Shown piece by piece: positions 50,046-58,888 of a DNA stretch of 64,000 bases. The notes beneath the pieces are model-generated. The model was not told where the DNA came from and searched no databases. It saw nothing but the letters and a program-made list of their open reading frames with translations. Origin of the DNA: Pseudonocardia benzenivorans CB1190 (GTDB lineage: Bacteria > Actinomycetota > Actinomycetes > Mycobacteriales > Pseudonocardiaceae); assembly GCF_000196675.2 (NCBI RefSeq), contig NC_015312.1, positions 6,712,501 through 6,776,500 on the forward strand, written 5' to 3'. Every line of letters begins with the position of its first letter. The stretch's first letter is position 1. Position numbers and translations under genes: made by a program.

Positions 50046-50795
50046 TCAGGCGATGTCGCGCCGCGTCAGGATCAGGAACCCGACGGCCAGCGGCCCGACG
50101 ACCCACGCGAGCAGGGTGACGAGCGGCCCGGCGGACGGTGTCGTGGTCGCCAGCAGGATGACCGCCTGCCGCGGGTCCACGGCCTCGACCGCCGCGGGCC
50201 AGACGCCGTGCAGCAGCGGCGGGGTGAGGAACAGGACGAGGTAGCTGCCCGTCAGCGCCGCGGGCGTGTGGGCGATCGCGGCACCGATCCCGACCCCGGT
50301 CACGGCGAACGCCGCGCCGCCGAGGGTCGCCACCGCCGCGACCACCGCGGTCGGCCCGAGCGGGACCGGGACGCCGAGGACGGCGAGGATCGCGGCCGAG
50401 GTGACGACGCCCGTGGCGGTCGCGTACGCGCCGAGCTGGGCGAGCGCGAGCGTCTTCGCCGCGAGGACCCGTCCCCGCCGCGGCACGGCGAGGTAGGTGC
50501 CCAGCGCCGTCCGGTGCGTGGTCTCGCCCGCGCTGCTCAGCACCCCGAGCGACAGCACGAGCAGGGCGGTCAACGCGCCGAGCTCGGCGAGGAGCCGGGG
50601 CGGGTCGGAGACGTCCCCGCCGGTCAGGACGAGGACGGGCACCCAGTGCGGGGCCAGGAGCGCCGTCGCGGCGAGAACGGCCTTTCCGGAGCGGGTCGAC
50701 AGGGACTTGCCCAGCTCCACCCGGACGAGCCGGCCGAGACCGGGGGCGGAGCCGGCGAGGCGGGCATCGGGGCGGGCGAGGGTCTGCAGGGCCAT
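50046..50795 (-). CDS. ABC-2-type permease
   Basis: The 249-aa membrane protein has about six hydrophobic segments (for example AVLAATALLAPHWVPVLVLT, LLAELGALTALLVLSLGVLS, GVVTSAAILAVLGVPVPLGP and PLVTLLAWVVGPLAVGFLIL). It is the membrane partner of the ATPase encoded 25 bp upstream on the same strand. GGAGG precedes the ATG. It is the last gene of the copper-associated operon. Confidence 0.87.
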   Translation of the reverse strand: MALQTLARPDARLAGSAPGLGRLVRVELGKSLSTRSGKAVLAATALLAPHWVPVLVLTGGDVSDPPRLLAELGALTALLVLSLGVLSSAGETTHRTALGTYLAVPRRGRVLAAKTLALAQLGAYATATGVVTSAAILAVLGVPVPLGPTAVVAAVATLGGAAFAVTGVGIGAAIAHTPAALTGSYLVLFLTPPLLHGVWPAAVEAVDPRQAVILLATTTPSAGPLVTLLAWVVGPLAVGFLILTRRDIA

Positions 50796-50820
50796 CAGGT
50801 CCTCCGTGTCGGACAGGTGA

Positions 50821-51684
50821 TCAGGCGGTGAGCTGGAAGAACAGGTCTTCGAGGTCGCGGCCGGCGGGCCGCAGGTCGACGAGTGCGTGCCCGCAGCGGG
50901 CCGCGACGGCGCCGACCTCGGCGGGGGTGCCGCCGACCGTGAGCCGGTCGCCGTCGCGTTCGACGGGATGGCCGGCCCGCCGCAGGTCCGTGGCCAGGGC
51001 GGCGGGATCGACGGCGCGGACGACGGTCACGTCCGCGGCGAGCAGCTCGTCGATGGGTGCGTCGGCGACCAGCCGCCCGCCCCCGATGACGACGAGGTGG
51101 TCGACCGTGTGCTCGACCTCGGCGAGCAGGTGGCTCGACAGCAGGACGGTGCCGCCGCGGTCGGCATGGCCGCGCAGCAACCCGCGCAGCCAGCGGATGC
51201 CCTCGGGGTCGAGCCCGTTCGCGGGCTCGTCGAAGATCAGCACCGGCGGGTCGGCGAGGAGGGCGGCGGCGATCCCGAGCCGCTGACGCATGCCGAGGGA
51301 GTAGCCGCCGATCCGGCGGCCGGCGGCTCCGGTCAGCCCGACCACGTCGAGCAGCTCGTCGACCCGCCCGCGCGGCACCCCGATCACCTCGGCCAGCAGC
51401 CGCAGGTGGCCGCGGCCGGTGCGTCCGGGATGGACCGCCGAGGCGTCGAGCAGGGCGCCGACCACGGCGGCCGGGTTCGGCAGCTGCCGGACGGTCCGGC
51501 CGTCGATCGACGCCGTCCCCGCGCTCGGCGCGGCCAGACCCGCGAGGATTCGCAAGGTCGTGCTCTTGCCGGCACCGTTCGGGCCGAGGAACCCCGTGAC
51601 GGTGCCCGGCTCGCAACGGAAGGTGACGTCGTCGACGACGGTGCGGTCGTCGTACCTCTTGGTGAGTCCCTGCACGGTGATCAT
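50821..51684 (-). CDS. ABC transporter ATP-binding protein
   Basis: The 287-aa ATPase has Walker A FLGPNGAGKSTTLRILAG, Q-loop region GALLDASAVHPGRTGRGHLR, signature IGGYSLGMRQRLGIAAALL (a variant of LSGGQ), Walker B VLIFDEPANGLDPEG and the switch His in LLSSHLLAEVEHTVD. It has a C-terminal extension of about 80 aa typical of ABC-2 drug or bacteriocin exporters. The ATG overlaps the stop of the copA gene (ATGA). The substrate is unknown; export of a copper-related or toxic compound is plausible from context. Confidence 0.93.
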   Translation of the reverse strand: MITVQGLTKRYDDRTVVDDVTFRCEPGTVTGFLGPNGAGKSTTLRILAGLAAPSAGTASIDGRTVRQLPNPAAVVGALLDASAVHPGRTGRGHLRLLAEVIGVPRGRVDELLDVVGLTGAAGRRIGGYSLGMRQRLGIAAALLADPPVLIFDEPANGLDPEGIRWLRGLLRGHADRGGTVLLSSHLLAEVEHTVDHLVVIGGGRLVADAPIDELLAADVTVVRAVDPAALATDLRRAGHPVERDGDRLTVGGTPAEVGAVAARCGHALVDLRPAGRDLEDLFFQLTA

Positions 51685-54600
51685 CGGTGCTCCTCGGCGG
51701 TGACGGTGAACGGGGCGGTGAGGACGCGGCCGTCCGCGACGCGGACCTGGACCCACATCCGGTAGGTGCCCGGGGCGGGCAGGCGGGGGTGGAAGCCGAG
51801 CTCCGGCCCGTAGCGGGTCCCCGGGGTGGCGAGGACGGGATCCCCGTCGGCGTCGATCACCTCGGCGTGGCCGTGCGCGAAGCCGCGGCCGTCGGCCCGC
51901 AGCGTGACGACGTGCGCGGGCGCCGCCAGGTAGGGCTGCAGGTCGTCGAGCGGCCGGCCGGTGGCGGCGTCGGCGAGGGTCACGGTGAGGTCGCTCGCCT
52001 CGCCGGCGACGACGTCCCCGCGCAGACCGACGCGGACCCCGTCGACGACGGTCTCACGCGGCCCCGGGAGCACCCGCTCCTGCTCGACCGGGTCCCCGGC
52101 GACGTCCACCTCGGACCGGGCCAGGACCGACGCCAGCTCGCCCTGCCTGCGGAACTCGGCGTGCAGCGCGTAGCTGCCGCCGGTCGGGAACACGACGTCG
52201 ACGGCCAGCTCGCCGGGCACCCCGGTCGGCACGGGATGGACGTGCGCGAAGGTGCCCAGGTCGGAGCGGGTGACGATGAGGTGCGTCCAGGCCTCGTGGC
52301 TCAGCGCGATGTCGTCGACCGGCGCCCCGTCCGCCGTGACCCGCACGGTCACCCGCGTGGGGACGCCCGCCCGGGCCCCGGGCGCGCTGATGTCCACGTC
52401 GAGCCCGGCGCGGTGCGCGTCGACCGGTTCGACGTCGGCCGCCATCATCACGCTCATGTCGGTGCGCATCGGCATGCCGACCGCCTGGCTCCAGGCCAGG
52501 GTGCCGTTCATGCCGCGGCGGGCGGCGTCGGTCCGGGAGAGTGCCGTGAGCCCCGCGCCGACCAGCAGCGCCACGGCGGCGACGGCGGCGAAGTGGCTCC
52601 ACCGGCCGGTCCGTTCCCGCAGCGACGGCCGCAGGATCTCCTGTGCCGACCCGGGCCGGCGGAACCCGCGCAACCGCAGGGCGTTGGTGACGACGCTGAC
52701 CGAGCTCATCGCCATGGCCGCGGCCGCGAGTACCGGGTCGAGCAGCAGCCCGTCCGCCCAGTACAGCGCGCCGGCCGCCACCGGGATCAGCGCCACGTTG
52801 TAGAGGAACGCCCAGGTCAGGCCCTGCCGGATGGTGGCGACGGTGCGCCGCGACAGGGCGATCGCCGAGACCAGCCCGCGCAGGTCCCCGCCGACCAGCG
52901 TCACGTCGGAGGCCGCGAGCGCGACGTCGCTGCCCGTGCCGATCGCGACACCGAGGTCGGCGGTGGCCAGCGCGGGGGCGTCGTTGACACCGTCCCCGAC
53001 CATCGCGACGACGCGCCCCTGCGCCTGCAACGCCGCGATCCGGTCCGCCTTCTGGGCGGGCAGCACCTCGGCGACCACACGGTCGATGCCGACCTCGCGG
53101 GCGACCGCCTGCGCGACCGCGGCGGAGTCGCCGGTCAGCATGACGACCTGCAGACCGAGGGCCCGCAGTTGCGCGACGGCCTCGGCCGCGCCGCGCCGCA
53201 CGGCGTCCGCGACGACGATCGTGCCGGCGGCCCGCCCGTCGACCGTGACGTGCAGCGCGGTCCCCTCGGTCTGCTCGGCCGGCACCCCGACCCAGCGGGC
53301 CGTGCCGATCCGGACGTGCCGGCCGTCGACCGTCCCCGACACCCCGCAGCCGGGGACGGCCTCGAACCCGACGACCGGCCGGACGGGCCCGTCGTGTGCG
53401 GCGACGACCGCCGCGGCGAGCGGGTGCTCGCTACCGGTCTCGACGGCCGCGGCCAGCGCGAGCAGCTCGTCGGCGGTCCTGCCGACGGGCCGCACCTCGG
53501 TCACGACCGGCCTGCCCTCGGTGATCGTCCCGGTCTTGTCGAGCACGACCGTGTCGACCCGGGTCGCGGTCTCCAGCGCCTCGGCGCCCGAGACCAGGAT
53601 GCCCAGCTCCGCCGCCCGGCCCGCGGCGACCATGACCGCCATCGGAGTGGCCAGCCCGAGCGCACACGGACACGCGATGATCAGCACGGCGATCCCGGTG
53701 CCGATGGCGAGGGTCAACGGGCCCGTCAGCGCCCACACCGTGAAGGTCGCGGCCGCGGCCAGCAGCACCGCCGGGACGAACCACGTCGCCACCCGGTCGA
53801 CGAGCCGTTGAACCGGCGCCGACGAGCCCTGCGCGTCCTCGACCAGGCGCACGATCTGGGCGAGCGTGGAGTCGGACCCGACCGCGGTGGCCCGGACGAG
53901 CAGCGTCCCGGTGCCGTTGAGGGTCGAGCCGATGACCTGGTCGCCCTCGGCCTTCGGGACAGGCCTGCTCTCCCCGGTGAGCATGCTCTCGTCGACGCTC
54001 GACCCGCCCTCGACGACCACGCCGTCGACCGGCACCCGGTCCCCCGGCCGGACCCGGACGACGTCGCCGCGGACCACGTCGGCGACCGGGGCCTCGAACT
54101 CGCGGCCGTCCCTGACGACCCGAGCCGTCGGCGGGGCGAGCCGGGTCAGTGCCGCGACGGCGGCGACGGTCCGGCCCTTGGCGCGGGCCTCCAGCCACCG
54201 GCCGAGCAGCACGAGGGCCACGACCACGAGCGAGGTCTCGAAGTACACGTGCAGCGGGAGGCCCCACCGCTCGGCCTGGCCGGGCCACAGCGTCACGAAG
54301 GCGCTGTAGCCGTACGCGATCAGGGTGCCCAGCGCGACGAGCGTGTCCATCGTGACGGTGCGGTGGCGGGCCGCGGCGACCGCGGCGCGGTAGATCGGCC
54401 GTCCCACCCAGAACTGCACCACCGTCGCGACCGCGAGCAGGGCCGGCATCAGCGGGTCCATCGCGTCGACGGACAGCGGGACGTACATCAGGACCATCAG
54501 CGCGAGCCCGGCGGTCAGGGCGACCACCCAGGGCAGGGCGGGCTCGGGCCCGTCCGGCTCGGTCTGCGCGGGCCGCGGATCGGCGACCGCGACGCCGTAC

Positions 54601-54800
54601 CCCGCCCGCTCCACCGACGCGACCAGCGCGGCCGGGTCGACGGCGGTGTGCTCGACGGTCGCGGTGCCGGTGGCCAGGTTCACCCGCGCGTCGGCCACCC
54701 CGTCCACCCGGCGCAACGCCTTCTCGACCCGCCCGACGCAGGACGCGCAGGTCATGCCGGTGACGCGGAGCGTCTCGACGGCGAGGGTCGGCGCGCTCAC
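51681..54800 (-). CDS. copA: copper P1B-type ATPase with a C-terminal two-domain extension
   Basis: The 1039-aa product has an N-terminal HMA domain (TGMTCASCVGRVEKALRRVD), P1B membrane segments, the TGES actuator loop (ESMLTGESRPVPKAEGD), the copper CPC motif (IIACPCALGLATPMAVMVAA), phosphorylation DKTGTITEG, HP motif (GSEHPLAAAVVAA) and the hinge MVGDGVNDAPALATADLG. It should export Cu(I) from the cytoplasm. After about residue 755 there is an unusual extension of about 285 aa: one hydrophobic segment (HFAAVAAVALLVGAGLTALS), then two beta-rich modules with HEAWTHLIVTRSDLGTFAHV and HVVTLRADGRGFAHGHAEVI, which may bind copper outside. GTG start; overlaps on both sides. Confidence 0.92.
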   Translation of the reverse strand: MSAPTLAVETLRVTGMTCASCVGRVEKALRRVDGVADARVNLATGTATVEHTAVDPAALVASVERAGYGVAVADPRPAQTEPDGPEPALPWVVALTAGLALMVLMYVPLSVDAMDPLMPALLAVATVVQFWVGRPIYRAAVAAARHRTVTMDTLVALGTLIAYGYSAFVTLWPGQAERWGLPLHVYFETSLVVVALVLLGRWLEARAKGRTVAAVAALTRLAPPTARVVRDGREFEAPVADVVRGDVVRVRPGDRVPVDGVVVEGGSSVDESMLTGESRPVPKAEGDQVIGSTLNGTGTLLVRATAVGSDSTLAQIVRLVEDAQGSSAPVQRLVDRVATWFVPAVLLAAAATFTVWALTGPLTLAIGTGIAVLIIACPCALGLATPMAVMVAAGRAAELGILVSGAEALETATRVDTVVLDKTGTITEGRPVVTEVRPVGRTADELLALAAAVETGSEHPLAAAVVAAHDGPVRPVVGFEAVPGCGVSGTVDGRHVRIGTARWVGVPAEQTEGTALHVTVDGRAAGTIVVADAVRRGAAEAVAQLRALGLQVVMLTGDSAAVAQAVAREVGIDRVVAEVLPAQKADRIAALQAQGRVVAMVGDGVNDAPALATADLGVAIGTGSDVALAASDVTLVGGDLRGLVSAIALSRRTVATIRQGLTWAFLYNVALIPVAAGALYWADGLLLDPVLAAAAMAMSSVSVVTNALRLRGFRRPGSAQEILRPSLRERTGRWSHFAAVAAVALLVGAGLTALSRTDAARRGMNGTLAWSQAVGMPMRTDMSVMMAADVEPVDAHRAGLDVDISAPGARAGVPTRVTVRVTADGAPVDDIALSHEAWTHLIVTRSDLGTFAHVHPVPTGVPGELAVDVVFPTGGSYALHAEFRRQGELASVLARSEVDVAGDPVEQERVLPGPRETVVDGVRVGLRGDVVAGEASDLTVTLADAATGRPLDDLQPYLAAPAHVVTLRADGRGFAHGHAEVIDADGDPVLATPGTRYGPELGFHPRLPAPGTYRMWVQVRVADGRVLTAPFTVTAEEHR

Positions 54801-55840
54801 CGGGGGACCCCCGTCCGGGCGTCGCGGGCGGCGATCCGCTCGGCGAGGTGCGCGGCGTCGGCGCCGACGAACCCGAGCAGCGCCGAGCCGCGGCTGTGCA
54901 ACCACGGCAGCCCCAGCACGTACAGCCCCGGGACCGCGGTCTCGCCCCGCCGCCGGTGCTCGAGCGCGCCGGGGATCGTGATCCACGAGTCGTCGCGCCG
55001 GTAGCCGGTCGCCCACACGACGGTGTCGACCTCGAGCACGGTGTCGTCGACGGTGACCGCGGTCCCGGCCGCGCCGGTGACCCGCCCGCGCAGTGTCACC
55101 CCGGCCTCCCGGAGCCGGGCGTCGGACGTGCCCACGACGAGCTCGCCGCGGGCCCGCATCCGGCGGCCGAGTACGGAGTCGCCGGACGCCGTGACCAGCC
55201 CGGACCGGGTGAGCCACCAGAACAGGTCGCGGCCGAGCACGGTCTGCGGGACCACCGCGGCGCGGCTCCCGACGGCCAGGTCCACCCGCCGGGTACGGGC
55301 CAGCTCCAGCGCGATCTGACGGCCGGAGTTGCCGCCGCCGACCACGAGCACCGGGCCGTCCCGGAGATCGTCGGGACGGCGGTACTCCGCGCTGTGCAGC
55401 TGCGCGACCCGAGGTGACAGGCCCTCGGCGAGGGCGGGGACCCACGGTGTCTGGAACGGGCCGGTCGCGACGACGACCTGGCGGGCGAGAATCGTCTCGC
55501 CCGCGCCGTCGAGCGCGAACCCGGCCGCGTCGCGGCGCAGCTCGGTGACCCGGTGCCCGGAGCGGACCGGCAGGTCGAACGTGGCCGCGTAGCTCCGCAG
55601 GTAGGCGGCGACCTCGTCCTTCGTCGGGTGCCGGTCGGGGTCGCCGGGGAACGGCATCCCGGGCAGCCCGTCGTAGCGGGCCGGGGTGAACAGGCGCAGC
55701 GAGTCCCACCGCGCCGCCCAGCTCCCCCCGGGCTCGCCCGCGTCGAGGACGGTGCAGTTGAGGCCCCGGCGGCGCAGGTGCCAGGCCATCGCGAGGCCGG
55801 CCTGCCCACCGCCGACGACGGCGACGTCCAGCGGGTTCAC
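54797..55840 (-). CDS. FAD-dependent NAD(P)-binding oxidoreductase of the copper operon
   Basis: The 347-aa product resembles flavin monooxygenase-like proteins: FAD-binding VAVVGGGQAGLAMAWHLRRR, RWDSLRLFTPARYDGLPGMP, NAD(P)-binding VLVVGGGNSGRQIALELART, and WATGYRRDDSWITIPGALEH. The C-terminal LYVLGLPWLHSRGSALLGFV segment is typical. Substrate unknown; relatives near copper genes may reduce or oxidise metal complexes. GTG start overlaps the stop of the HMA gene, and its stop overlaps the copA GTG, so the three are translationally coupled. Confidence 0.88.
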   Translation of the reverse strand: MNPLDVAVVGGGQAGLAMAWHLRRRGLNCTVLDAGEPGGSWAARWDSLRLFTPARYDGLPGMPFPGDPDRHPTKDEVAAYLRSYAATFDLPVRSGHRVTELRRDAAGFALDGAGETILARQVVVATGPFQTPWVPALAEGLSPRVAQLHSAEYRRPDDLRDGPVLVVGGGNSGRQIALELARTRRVDLAVGSRAAVVPQTVLGRDLFWWLTRSGLVTASGDSVLGRRMRARGELVVGTSDARLREAGVTLRGRVTGAAGTAVTVDDTVLEVDTVVWATGYRRDDSWITIPGALEHRRRGETAVPGLYVLGLPWLHSRGSALLGFVGADAAHLAERIAARDARTGVPR

Positions 55841-56046
55841 CGGGCCACCTCGTGTCCTGCCTCGTAGACCGCCACCTCGACCGAGTCGGCGTCGAGTGGG
55901 CCGGTCGCCATGACCGAGACCCGCCCCGTGGGCAGGTCGACCTCGACATCGAGCACGCCGGGCACGGCCAGCAGCTCGGCCCGGACGGCGGCGACGCAGT
56001 TGGCGCAGTTCAGTCCGTCGATATGGAGGGTGGTGCTCGTCGTCAT
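55837..56046 (-). CDS. heavy-metal-associated (HMA) copper chaperone
   Basis: The 69-aa single HMA domain begins TTSTTLHIDGLNCANCVAAV with the CANC copper-binding pair, followed by VRAELLAVPGVLDVEVDLPT. It probably carries Cu(I) to the CopA ATPase. It is the first gene of the operon (HMA, FAD oxidoreductase, CopA, ABC ATPase, permease). The 83-bp gap to the divergent LuxR gene should hold the promoter; I found no clear CsoR box. Confidence 0.92.
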   Translation of the reverse strand: MTTSTTLHIDGLNCANCVAAVRAELLAVPGVLDVEVDLPTGRVSVMATGPLDADSVEVAVYEAGHEVAR

Positions 56047-56129
56047 GCGGCCAACGCTGCCGCCCGCACCACCGGCATCGCGCCGGTGCAATCGCCGGGA
56101 TCGGACGAACCCGGCGATAAGCTCGCCAG

Positions 56130-58802
56130 GTGCTGTACGGCCGGGACGACGAGCAGGCCGCGCTCGCCGAGCTGCAGCAGCACGCGCTCGCCGGCCGCGG
56201 CGGGGCGTTGGTGGTGCTCGGAGCGCCGGGCGCGGGCAAGTCGGCGCTGCTGGCCGCGAGCCCGCTGGACGGGCTGCGGGTGCTGCGCACCCAGGGGGTC
56301 GAGGCGGAGTCGCCGCTGGCCTTCGCCGCCCTGCACCGGCTGCTGCGCCCGCTGCGCCACCACATGGGCCGGCTGCCCGCCCGGCAGGCCCGCGCGCTGC
56401 GCGCCGCATTCGGGGAGGAGGACGACGCACCCGACCCCTACCTGGTCTACCTCGGTGCGCTGAGCCTGGTCGCCGAGGCGGCCGCCGAGCAGCCGCTCCT
56501 GCTGGTGGTCGACGACGCGCACTGGCTCGACGACGAGACCGCCGCCGCGCTGCTGTTCGTCGCGCGCCGGCTGGCCGACGACCCGGTGGCGCTGCTGTTC
56601 GCCGCCCGCGAGCAGTCCGGGTTCGATCCCGCCGAGCTCCCGGTGCTGCCCCTGGCCGGCCTCGACCGCGCGGCCGCGTCCGCCGTCCTCGCCGAGCGCG
56701 CGGGGGCCCCGGTGCCCGACGCGGTGCTCGACGTCGTGCTCGCCCAGACCGGCGGCAATCCGCTGGCCCTCGCCGAGCTGCCGACGACGCTGGGCCCCGA
56801 CCAGCTCTCCGGCGCCACCGACCTCCCGGGACTGCTGCCGTTGTCGGCCCGGGTGGAGGCGGCGTTCCTCGACCGGGCCCGCGACCTGGATCCCGACGCC
56901 GCCGCCGTCCTCCTGCTGGTCGCCGCGGACGACACCGGCGACGTGGCCGTGGTCGAGAAGGCGACGACCCGGTCCGGCCTTCCCGCGGCGGCGTTCGAGG
57001 CGGCCGAGCGGACGGGGCTGTTCACGACGGCGGCCGGCGAGATCGTGCTGCGGCACCCGCTGGTCCGGTCCGCCGTCTACGCGGGCGCGACGGCCACCGA
57101 GCGTCGTCGGGCCCACCGCGCACTCGCCGAGGTCGTCACCGACCCGCAGCGCCGGGCGTGGCACCTCGCCGCGGCCGCGGACGGCACGGACGAGACCGCC
57201 GCCGCGGCGCTGGTCGAGGCCGGCGAGCGGGCCCGCGCCCGAGGTGGGCACAGCGGGGCGGCGGCCGCGTTCGCCCGTGCCGCCGACCTGACCCCCGATC
57301 CCGCCGTCCGTGGTGCCCGGCGGGCGAAGGCCGCGCTGGCGGCGTGGCTCGCCGGGCGGCCGCAGACCGCGGCCGACCTCGCCGACCGGGCCCTGGCCGA
57401 GATCGACGACCCGGTCCTGCACGCCGAGACCCTGGCCGCCCGGGCCCGCACCGAATGGAACACCGGGTCGCTCGACGTCGGACAGCGCATGGTGCTGGAG
57501 GCGGCGCAGGGCCTCGCGGACCTCGACCCGTCCCGGGCCCGCGAGCTCGCCGTGCTCGGCGCCGGGCTCGCGACGGTGGGCGCGCACTCCGGCATCGACC
57601 CCACGACCGTCGTGCCCGGTGCCGCCCCGGACGCGCCGGCCCGCGACCGGTGCGTCGACGCGCTGCTGAACGGCCTGCACGCCATCCCCGCGGCGGACTG
57701 GGGCCGCGCCGCCCCCGCGCTGCAGACCGCGATCGGCTTCGCCCACGCGATACCGCCGGGTGACGTCGACGTCCTGCCCAACCTCGGGATCGCGGCGCTC
57801 CACCTCCAGGCCGACGACGACGCCCTGCGCCTGCACGACCGGCTGCTGGCCGACGCCCGCAGCGCGGGCGCCACGGTCATCGTGCTGTACGCGCTCACCC
57901 GGCGGGCGCTGGCCGAGGTCCCGGCGGGCCGCTGGACCGCCGCCCGCACCTCGCTGTCCGAGGCCGTGGAGATCGCGCGGGCCACCGGACGCCCCGAGCT
58001 GCAGAGCTTCCCCGAGGCCCAGCTCGCGTTGCTCGACGCGTTGTGCGGCAACGGTTCGGAGGCCGACCTCGACCGGATCGGCGAGACCGCCGCAGCCCTC
58101 TCGCTCGGGACGGTGGCGACCACCGTCCGGGACCTGCTCGACTGGGCCCGCGCGCAGCTGGCAGGCGTCCGCACCCCGACGGCGCTCGCCCGGCTCGGCC
58201 GGCTGGGCCCGAGCATGGTCGCGCGCAGCGCCGCCGTCGACCGGCTGGAGGCCGCCTCGGCCGCCGACGGCCCGCTCGCCGAGTGGACCGCCGAGCTCGA
58301 GCACTTCGCCGAGGGGACGGGTTCGGTCTGGGCCGCGGCCGTCGCCGCCCACGGCCGCGCCCTCCTCACGGGAGACACCGCCCATTTCGACCGGGCGGTC
58401 GACCTGCACGCACGGTCCACCCGGCCGTTCGACGCCGCCCGCACCCGGCTGGCCTACGGCGAACACCTCCGCCGGGCGGGCAGGCGGGTCGACGCCCGCG
58501 GGCACCTGCGCGCCGCCATGGAGGCCTTCGACGCCCTCGGCGCGCGGACCTGGTACGACCTCGCCCGGCGCGAGCTGCGCGCCTCGGGTGCGACCGCGCG
58601 CCGGCGGACCGGCGCCGAGACCGTCCGGCTGACCCCCACGGAGCTCCAGGTCGCGAAGCTCGTCGCCGAGGGGATGGCGAACCGCGACGTCGCCGCGCAG
58701 CTGTTCGTCAGCCCCCGAACCGTCGACTTCCATCTGCGCAACATCTTCACCAAGACCGGGATCAGCTCGCGCCGTGAGCTCGGCGGCCTGGCGCTGTCCT
58801 GA
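56130..58802 (+). CDS. LuxR-family regulator with AAA ATPase domain
   Basis: The 890-aa product has an N-terminal ATPase module (Walker A VLGAPGAGKSALLAAS, Walker B LLLVVDDAHWLDDETA, sensor-like LPLAGLDRAAASAVLAERAG), a long helical-repeat middle (for example ARELAVLGAGLATVGAHSGI), and a C-terminal LuxR helix-turn-helix (RLTPTELQVAKLVAEGMANR, VAAQLFVSPRTVDFHLRNIF). GTG start. It is divergent from the copper operon, so control of that operon is possible but unproven. Length is normal for this LAL-type class. Confidence 0.9.
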   Translation: MLYGRDDEQAALAELQQHALAGRGGALVVLGAPGAGKSALLAASPLDGLRVLRTQGVEAESPLAFAALHRLLRPLRHHMGRLPARQARALRAAFGEEDDAPDPYLVYLGALSLVAEAAAEQPLLLVVDDAHWLDDETAAALLFVARRLADDPVALLFAAREQSGFDPAELPVLPLAGLDRAAASAVLAERAGAPVPDAVLDVVLAQTGGNPLALAELPTTLGPDQLSGATDLPGLLPLSARVEAAFLDRARDLDPDAAAVLLLVAADDTGDVAVVEKATTRSGLPAAAFEAAERTGLFTTAAGEIVLRHPLVRSAVYAGATATERRRAHRALAEVVTDPQRRAWHLAAAADGTDETAAAALVEAGERARARGGHSGAAAAFARAADLTPDPAVRGARRAKAALAAWLAGRPQTAADLADRALAEIDDPVLHAETLAARARTEWNTGSLDVGQRMVLEAAQGLADLDPSRARELAVLGAGLATVGAHSGIDPTTVVPGAAPDAPARDRCVDALLNGLHAIPAADWGRAAPALQTAIGFAHAIPPGDVDVLPNLGIAALHLQADDDALRLHDRLLADARSAGATVIVLYALTRRALAEVPAGRWTAARTSLSEAVEIARATGRPELQSFPEAQLALLDALCGNGSEADLDRIGETAAALSLGTVATTVRDLLDWARAQLAGVRTPTALARLGRLGPSMVARSAAVDRLEAASAADGPLAEWTAELEHFAEGTGSVWAAAVAAHGRALLTGDTAHFDRAVDLHARSTRPFDAARTRLAYGEHLRRAGRRVDARGHLRAAMEAFDALGARTWYDLARRELRASGATARRRTGAETVRLTPTELQVAKLVAEGMANRDVAAQLFVSPRTVDFHLRNIFTKTGISSRRELGGLALS

Positions 58803-58888
58803 GCACGTCCCCCGCGCTGCCCGGGGAGGAGCGGTCGCGTCGACACGATCGTGTTCCGGACCGGGCCCGACCCTCGTACGCTGGCCGG

